From Deltaproteobacteria bacterium (lineage in GTDB: Bacteria; Desulfobacterota; Desulfobaccia; Desulfobaccales; Desulfobaccaceae): a stretch of DNA of 5,259 nucleotides. The notes under the pieces are model-generated. The model saw only the letters and a list, made by a program, of their open reading frames with translations, was not told the DNA's origin and searched no databases. Location of the stretch: NCBI GenBank assembly GCA_016874895.1, contig VGSX01000254.1, positions 1-5,259 of the forward strand, in the 5' to 3' direction. Below, piece after piece: positions 1 to 3,574 of the stretch. A program made the translations under genes and the position numbers. Position 1 is the stretch's first letter; the number at the start of each line of letters is the position of its first letter.

Positions 1-2
1 GT

Positions 3-884
3 CCCCCCTATCCGGTCCAGGCCGGGCTGTTCGGTCTGCCCACCGTCATCAACAACGTCGAAACGTTGGCCAATGTCCCGGAAATCATCAATATGGGGCC
101 GGAATGGTTCGCGGCCATGGGCACCGACAACAGCAAGGGCACCAAGGTCTTCTCCCTGGTGGGCGCGGTGAACAACACCGGCCTGGTGGAAGTTCCCATG
201 GGCACCACCCTGCGCCAGATCATCTTTGATCTCGGGGGCGGCATCATCGACAACCGGGATTTCAAAGCCGTGCAGACCGGCGGCCCTTCCGGGGGATGCA
301 TCCCCAGCCAGTTCCTGGACCTGCCGGTGGACTATGACAGCCTGCAGCAGGTGGGCTCCATCATGGGCTCCGGCGGCATGATCGTCATGGACAGCCACAA
401 CTGCATGGTGGACGTGGCCCGGTATTTCATCTCCTTCCTGATGGAGGAATCCTGCGGCAAATGCACCCCCTGCCGGGAGGGCCTGAAGCAGTTGCTGGCC
501 ATTTTAGGCGATATCACCAACGGCCAGGGCGAGGAAAGCCAGCTGGCCCTGATGGAGGAGCTCTGCCGGACCATGGCTGCCGCCTCCCTCTGCGGGCTGG
601 GCCAGAGCGCCGCCAATCCGGTTCTGAGCACCCTGAAATATTTCCGGGAGGAATACGAGAAGCACATCCGGGATAAGAAATGCCCGGCCCTGGTCTGCCG
701 GCAACTCCTTACCTTCACCATTGATCCCAACGAGTGCACCAGCTGCCTGGCCTGCGTCCGGGAATGCCCGGTGGGCGCCATCAGCGGCCCCAAAAAAGAA
801 CCGCAGGTAATCGATCAGGAAATCTGCATCAAGTGCGGCCTCTGTCGGGATGCCTGCCAGTTTGAGGCGGTCGTGGTGGAATGA
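3..884 (+). CDS. nuoF: NuoF-like NADH/FMN flavoprotein subunit with C-terminal 2x[4Fe-4S] ferredoxin domain (5' end outside window)
   Basis: Open from the window edge in the frame starting at base 3; 293 residues are visible and the stop is TGA at 882-884. By alignment to the second copy at 3571, roughly 340 N-terminal residues, including the glycine-rich FMN/NADH region, lie off the window. Visible parts in order are the PTVINNVET motif, a SLBB-type region (VFSLVGAV...), and the SCGKCTPCREG motif. The N3-type [4Fe-4S] cysteines are encoded at 453, 462, 471 and 591. A tail carries two ferredoxin motifs, with Cys codons at 735, 744, 753, 765 and at 825, 834, 843, 855. Complex I NuoF lacks this tail; HndC/HydB-type subunits of NAD(P)-linked hydrogenases and formate dehydrogenases have it. 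The likely role is electron transfer between NAD(H) via FMN and Fe-S partners, in the cytoplasm. The symbol denotes the family, not membership of respiratory complex I. It probably shares an operon with the gene at 932. Confidence 0.93.
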   Translation, partial: PPYPVQAGLFGLPTVINNVETLANVPEIINMGPEWFAAMGTDNSKGTKVFSLVGAVNNTGLVEVPMGTTLRQIIFDLGGGIIDNRDFKAVQTGGPSGGCIPSQFLDLPVDYDSLQQVGSIMGSGGMIVMDSHNCMVDVARYFISFLMEESCGKCTPCREGLKQLLAILGDITNGQGEESQLALMEELCRTMAAASLCGLGQSAANPVLSTLKYFREEYEKHIRDKKCPALVCRQLLTFTIDPNECTSCLACVRECPVGAISGPKKEPQVIDQEICIKCGLCRDACQFEAVVVE

Positions 885-931
885 TTGCCGTTTCGCACCT
901 CTTGGTAACCTTACTATAACTGGAGTTTATC

Positions 932-1648
932 ATGGGAGAAGTCAGCCTTCTCATTAATGGCATATACGTCAAAGCACCTGTAGGCAGTACCCTTTTGGAG
1001 GCGACCCGGCTGCTGGATCTGGAAATTCCCACCCTCTGTCACCACCCCGACTTAAAGCCCGAAGGTCACTGCCGCCTGTGCGTGGTGGAAATCGGCGAGT
1101 GGCCCCATACCCGGCTGGTCAACTCCTGCACCTACCCGGTGGAAAAGGGCCTGAACGTGCAGACCCATTCCGACAAAGTCCTGGAGGCCCGGCGCCTGGT
1201 GCTGGAGTTATTACTGGCCCGCACTCCCAAAGCCGAGCTTATCCAAAAATCGGCCGCGGCACTGGGCGTCACCGAATCCCGCTTCAAGACCGAAGACCCC
1301 GAGGAACTGTGCATCCTTTGCGGTCTGTGCGTGCGCACTTGCCGGGAAATCGTCGGGGTCAGCGCCATCAGCATGTCCTCCCGGGCCCCGGACAAACAGG
1401 TGGCCACCCCCTTCAAGGAACCCTCCGAGGTCTGCATCGGCTGCGGTTCCTGCGCCTTTGTCTGCCCCAACAACGTTATCCCCTACACCGAAAAGAACGG
1501 CATCCGCACCATCTGGGGCCAGGACTTCGAACTGGTGGCCTGCAGCGCCTGCGGCAGCTACATCGCCCCCCTGGCGCAACTGGAATACTGGGCCAGGCTC
1601 ACCGGCGATCCCGTGGAGCGCTATTTAGTCTGCCGCAATTGCCGGTAG
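932..1648 (+). CDS. NuoG/HoxU-like iron-sulfur subunit, [2Fe-2S] plus 2x[4Fe-4S], with CxxC...CxxC tail
   Basis: A complete 238-residue protein. The ATG at 932 is preceded by GGAG (922-925) with 6 nt spacing; the gene follows the NuoF-like gene by 47 bp, so one transcript is likely. Residues 1-75 are a plant-type [2Fe-2S] ferredoxin fold with C36, C47, C50 and C66. A 2x[4Fe-4S] domain follows, with C127/C130/C133/C137 and C168/C171/C174/C178. The His-Cys [4Fe-4S] motif (HxxxCxxCxxxxxC) that normally lies between these in NuoG, HoxU and HydA is absent; residues 86-126 hold no cysteine. The C-terminus has C204xxC207 and C234xxC237, possibly a small zinc or rubredoxin-like site. There is no molybdopterin or H-cluster domain, so it should be an electron-wire subunit passing electrons from the NuoF-like FMN/Fe-S protein to a partner. 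Its length is close to HoxU-type subunits. BamI-like is an alternative family label. The exact complex cannot be named. Confidence 0.9.
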   Translation: MGEVSLLINGIYVKAPVGSTLLEATRLLDLEIPTLCHHPDLKPEGHCRLCVVEIGEWPHTRLVNSCTYPVEKGLNVQTHSDKVLEARRLVLELLLARTPKAELIQKSAAALGVTESRFKTEDPEELCILCGLCVRTCREIVGVSAISMSSRAPDKQVATPFKEPSEVCIGCGSCAFVCPNNVIPYTEKNGIRTIWGQDFELVACSACGSYIAPLAQLEYWARLTGDPVERYLVCRNCR

Positions 1649-1652
1649 GACA

Positions 1653-1708
1653 GTTTCCGGTTTTAAGTTTCAGGTTTCAGGTTTCAGGTTTTAAGTTTTT
1701 GGTTTCTG
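1653..1708. repeat. Heptanucleotide tandem array, 8 units of GTTTCAG type
   Basis: Eight consecutive 7-bp units all begin with GTT. The three central units (1667-1687) are perfect GTTTCAG. They are flanked on both sides by GTTTTAA variants (1660-1666 and 1688-1694), with GTTTCCG, GTTTTTG and GTTTCTG at the edges. The array starts 4 bp after the TAG stop of the preceding gene. Heptamer arrays of this general sort are known as STRR-type repeats in other bacteria; the function here is unknown, and copy number may vary by slippage. Confidence 0.85.
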
Positions 1709-1782
1709 GTTAATATGAAAGGAATTATTAATTAAGGCACACCCTCACCCTGATATTATCCCCGGAGAAATAAGAAAAATTC

Positions 1783-1842
1783 AGTAGCGCCGACCTCCTG
1801 GTCGGCGCATCACTGGCACAGACCTGGAGGTCCGTGCCTACT
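1783..1842. repeat. Two-hairpin REP/BIME-like palindromic element
   Basis: The first hairpin pairs 1787-1795 with 1800-1808, a perfect 9-bp GC-rich stem with a TCCT loop. The second pairs 1815-1824 with 1829-1838, 10 bp with one A/C mismatch on this strand and a TGGA loop. The cores are related (GACC-TCCT-GGTC and GACC-TGGA-GGTC). AGTAG at 1783-1787 is complementary to CTACT at 1838-1842, closing the unit. This twin-hairpin layout is typical of extragenic palindromic repeats. There is no T run, so it is not a classical terminator. Confidence 0.7.
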
Positions 1843-1885
1843 CTCGAGATGAAGCCTATCTCAAGGAATATCAAGTTGTTCTCCT

Positions 1886-1910
1886 GGTTCCCACGTTGCA
1901 CTCGGGAACC
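1886..1910. repeat. Short inverted repeat GGTTCCC/GGGAACC
   Basis: A 7-bp perfect stem (1886-1892 with 1904-1910) with an 11-nt loop. It resembles a degraded copy of the GTTCCCACG...CGTGGGAAC palindromes common between genes in many bacteria; that likeness is from memory, not a search. Confidence 0.5.
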
Positions 1911-1963
1911 CCATATCCCGCCACGCTGTGCATGGCCACCTCTTTCCTGAAAAGTTCACCCTG

Positions 1964-1995
1964 TAGGGCGGGAAAGCGGAGCGCATCCCGCCTTC
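1964..1995. repeat. Dispersed palindromic repeat, GGCGGGA...TCCCGCC type
   Basis: A 7-bp perfect stem (1967-1973 with 1986-1992), extended by a G/T and an A-T pair. The 12-nt loop is AAGCGGAGCGCA. It fits the widespread intergenic family with the pattern GTAGGGCGGG-(A)AAGCG-AGCGCATCCCGCC. A second TCCCGCC at 1916-1922 could pair with the same arm. Confidence 0.6.
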
Positions 1996-2049
1996 TAACA
2001 ACCTTTTCATGCTTTACGGGTGGGCCCCCGGCCCATGAGGAACTGTCCT

Positions 2050-2080
2050 AAACGTGTGGGTGATGCAAAACCGCACGTTT
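2050..2080. repeat. Hairpin with 10-bp stem
   Basis: AAACGTGTGG (2050-2059) pairs with CCGCACGTTT (2071-2080), with one T/G wobble and an 11-nt loop. It lies next to the right arm of the inverted repeat (2081-2104). The three to four T at its 3' side are followed by GC, so a terminator role is weak. Confidence 0.5.
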
Positions 2081-2159
2081 TCGGGGGGAAAGGTCAGGGT
2101 GAGGATTACCTGAATCGTCTTGATAACAAAAAAGCAGGGTCTTCCCTCCCCGGCGGCCG

Positions 2160-2182
2160 GGCCCAGGCAAGCAGCCTGGGCC
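2160..2182. repeat. Perfect 9-bp palindrome hairpin
   Basis: GGCCCAGGC (2160-2168) and GCCTGGGCC (2174-2182) form a perfect stem around an AAGCA loop. It lies just outside the inverted-repeat pair. No T run follows on either strand. Function unknown. Confidence 0.55.
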
Positions 2183-2495
2183 AAAGAGGCCTTGCCAAGG
2201 AGCGGCAATCTTTGAATTCAATAGGGTAACATTTCCGGCTTCTCAAAAGCGGTTCCTATGCGCCATTGTAGTAAGCTGCGGCCTAGTCCGGTTATCATAT
2301 CCGGAACAGAAGCCTTTTCCAAGACAACACTGCTCGTCATGTCTATTAATTAAACACCTCCTTGCACGCCACCCCTTTTATCTCCCCCCCCTCTTTGTAC
2401 AATAACTATGCATAAGGGGGCCTACGTCCTAACAAATCCTGTAATGGTTGTCTTATTATTAGTCACTTGCTAAATTATAAAGGTATATGAATATG

Positions 2496-2509
2496 TTAAT
2501 CAATATCAA
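2496..2509. promoter_or_regulatory. Candidate FNR/CRP-family binding site
   Basis: TTAAT-CAAT-ATCAA matches the FNR consensus TTGAT-N4-ATCAA at 9 of 10 defined positions. Its centre (2502.5) lies about 61.5 bp upstream of the transcription start predicted from the promoter at 2529-2557. That is the classic class I activator position of the CRP/FNR family. The region is AT-rich, so chance matches are possible. The actual regulator, if any, is unknown. Confidence 0.45.
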
Positions 2510-2528
2510 TGTAGGTCAAAATAAGTTC

Positions 2529-2557
2529 TTGACATAATTTATTGTGTAAATTAATAT
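2529..2557 (+). promoter_or_regulatory. Near-consensus sigma-70 promoter for the Sec-HdrA/NuoE-nuoF operon
   Basis: The -35 is TTGACA (2529-2534, a perfect match). A 17-bp spacer follows, then the -10 TAATAT (2552-2557, five of six matches to TATAAT). The predicted start is near 2564, giving a leader of about 120 nt. It is the best promoter on the + strand and sits in the AT-rich stretch directly upstream of the operon. Confidence 0.75.
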
Positions 2558-2670
2558 GGCATCTTACCAAGCTTAGGTTTATTGCTATTATGAATTACAT
2601 ATTACTTTAAGACAGGTGGCTCCATCGAGGAAACTTAAATAATAATAACTTTACAACTAACTTTTTAGCT

Positions 2671-2675
2671 AAGGG
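2671..2675 (+). promoter_or_regulatory. Ribosome binding site that decides the start of the Sec gene
   Basis: AAGGG lies 8 nt before the ATG at 2684 but only 2 nt before the ATG at 2678. The spacing favours 2684 as the start codon; using 2678 would add Met-Ile. Confidence 0.6.
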
Positions 2676-2683
2676 CTATGATT

Positions 2684-3574
2684 ATGACACAGCAAGTCCA
2701 AGGATCAGTTCTCGTTGTGGGGGGCGGGATTGCTGGAATGCAGGCCGCCCTGGATCTGGCAAATTCCGGTTACTATGTCCACCTGGTGGAGAAAAGCCCT
2801 GCTATTGGCGGCACCATGGCGCAGATAGATAAAACTTTTCCTACCAATGACTGCGCCATGTGAATTATCTCTCCGAAGCTGGTCGAGGTCGGCCGGCATG
2901 TGAACATCCGCCTCCACACCCTGAGCGAAGTAACTTCAGTCAGCGGCGCCCCCGGCAATCTTACCGTTACCGTACAGCAACAACCACGCTATGTTAATCC
3001 CGAGAAATGCACCGGCTGTGGCACCTGTTTAGAGGTCTGCCCCATCCATTACCAGGTGCAGATGCCCGAGCAGGTGCAGCGGGCCCGTACGGCCTATGCC
3101 GAGGCCACCGATGAGGCCACCGTGGCCGCCATCATCGACGCCTACCGGGAGGAAAGAGGCAATTTACTGCCCATCCTCCTAAATATCAACCGCCATTTCA
3201 ACTGGCTGCCCCGGCCGGCCCTGGAACACCTGTCTTCCGAGTTGGGCCTGCCGCTCACGGAAATTCTCCGGGTGGCCAGTTTTTACAATGCCTTCAGCCT
3301 GGTTCCCCGGGGCAAGCATATTATTAATGTCTGCCTGGGCACCGGCTGTTTTGTCAAGGGCTCGCCCCGGCTTCTGGAGCAACTCGAAAAAATCCTGAAG
3401 ATCAAGCATGCCCAGACGACCGAAGATCGCCTGTTCACCCTGGAGATAGTGCGCTGTATCGGTTGCTGCGCCCTGGCTCCGGCCATACGCGTCGGCAATG
3501 ACACCTATGGCCGCCTCTCCGCCGATAACGTTCCGGAGATCGTTGACTACTACAGGAAGGCGGTGGGCTCATGA
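2684..3574 (+). CDS. Selenoprotein: HdrA N-terminal domain fused to NuoE-like [2Fe-2S] subunit, in-frame UGA read as Sec
   Basis: A 296-residue product if TGA 2861-2863 is read as selenocysteine (Sec60). The frame is the same before and after the TGA, and the protein stays recognisable across it. Residues 1-120 match the N-terminal part of HdrA: Rossmann motif GGGIAG at 13-18, Glu36 closing the second strand, the conserved TFPTNDCAM-Sec-IISPKLVEVGRH block, and a [4Fe-4S] motif at C109/C112/C115/C119. HdrA is a known Cys/Sec family and Sec falls at that site. The rest of HdrA (second half of the FAD domain, later ferredoxin domain) is missing. Instead, after a polar linker, residues 145-296 form a complete NuoE-like thioredoxin-fold domain with [2Fe-2S] ligands C217, C222, C258, C262. 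NuoE passes electrons to NuoF, and the NuoF-like gene overlaps this stop by ATGA, so a NuoEF pair is expected. An internal Met at 3062 could start a stand-alone NuoE. Confidence 0.85.
2861..2863 (+). other. UGA selenocysteine codon
   Basis: TGA occupies the exact place of the cysteine in the HdrA motif TNDCAM-C-I(I/L)SPKL. The upstream half would end here as a 59-residue fragment with no complete fold. TGA also serves as a real stop for the genes ending at 884 and 3574, so the code is not globally altered and local recoding is needed. Recoding implies selA, selB, selC and selD elsewhere in the genome. Confidence 0.8.
2878..2897 (+). promoter_or_regulatory. SECIS-like hairpin directing Sec insertion
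   Basis: GCUGGUC (2878-2884) pairs with GGCCGGC (2891-2897), 7 bp including two G-U pairs. The apical loop GAGGUC contains the AGGUC sequence also found in the E. coli fdhF SECIS loop. The stem begins 14 nt after the UGA and the loop GGU lies about 24-26 nt after it, within the range for bacterial SECIS elements. The hairpin lies in coding sequence for KLVEVGRH, which is itself conserved, so part of the likeness could be protein-driven. Confidence 0.7.

Larger units (their letters stand above)
1743..2104. repeat. Imperfect inverted-repeat pair bracketing a palindrome cluster
   Basis: The left arm, 1743-1766, and the reverse complement of the right arm, 2081-2104, both begin CCTCACCCTGA (11/11). 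They stay similar for 24 bp, about 19 identities by hand count. The bracketed 362 bp contains four hairpins and no gene. It may be a small non-autonomous element, or two copies of a dispersed repeat in opposite orientation. No clean target-site duplication is visible directly next to the arms. Confidence 0.45.
1649..2677. other. Long intergenic region: repeat-rich left part, AT-rich promoter-bearing right part
   Basis: About 1 kb with no convincing gene on either strand. The short open frames lack a sensible start signal and have low-complexity, repeat-derived translations. From left to right it holds a heptamer array (1653-1708), five hairpin palindromes between 1783 and 2182, an imperfect inverted repeat with arms at 1743-1766 and 2081-2104, and an AT-rich stretch from about 2440 to 2677 with the promoter of the following operon. 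Bases 2183-2440 hold nothing I can identify. No clear terminator (GC hairpin plus T run) follows the gene ending at 1648. Confidence 0.8.

Noticed and set aside
332..793. Long antisense frames inside the nuoF genes (also 4392-4745 and 4824-5231)
   Set aside because: They are shadows of GC-rich coding sequence with strong sense-strand conservation and no start signals.
1653..1708. CRISPR-like array
   Set aside because: The units are 7 bp and contiguous, without spacers, so it is a simple tandem repeat.
1078..1713. 211-codon + strand frame overlapping the NuoG-like gene
   Set aside because: It is an out-of-frame shadow; the Pro/Arg/Gly-rich translation is typical of one, and the real gene carries all the Fe-S motifs.
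1814..1840. Sigma-54 promoter suggested by TGGCAC
   Set aside because: There is no TTGC element at the required spacing, and the sequence is part of a palindromic hairpin.
2050..2085. Rho-independent terminator
   Set aside because: The stem is followed by only three to four T and then a G run; there is no proper U tract, and it lies about 400 bp past the nearest stop codon.
2020..2229. Small + strand frame of 69 codons in the intergenic region
   Set aside because: It runs through palindromic repeats, has no clear ribosome binding site, and its translation resembles no family I know. The opposing frame at 2014-2208 is rejected for the same reason.
2678..2863. A separate 61-residue protein ending at TGA 2861
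   Set aside because: The same frame continues with HdrA-conserved sequence straight after the TGA, which sits at the known Cys/Sec position. A stand-alone stub would lack a complete fold.
2861..2863. Nonsense mutation making the HdrA part a pseudogene
   Set aside because: There is no frameshift or second stop, the motifs on both sides are intact, and a SECIS-like hairpin is present at suitable spacing. Sec is the simpler reading, although it is not proven.
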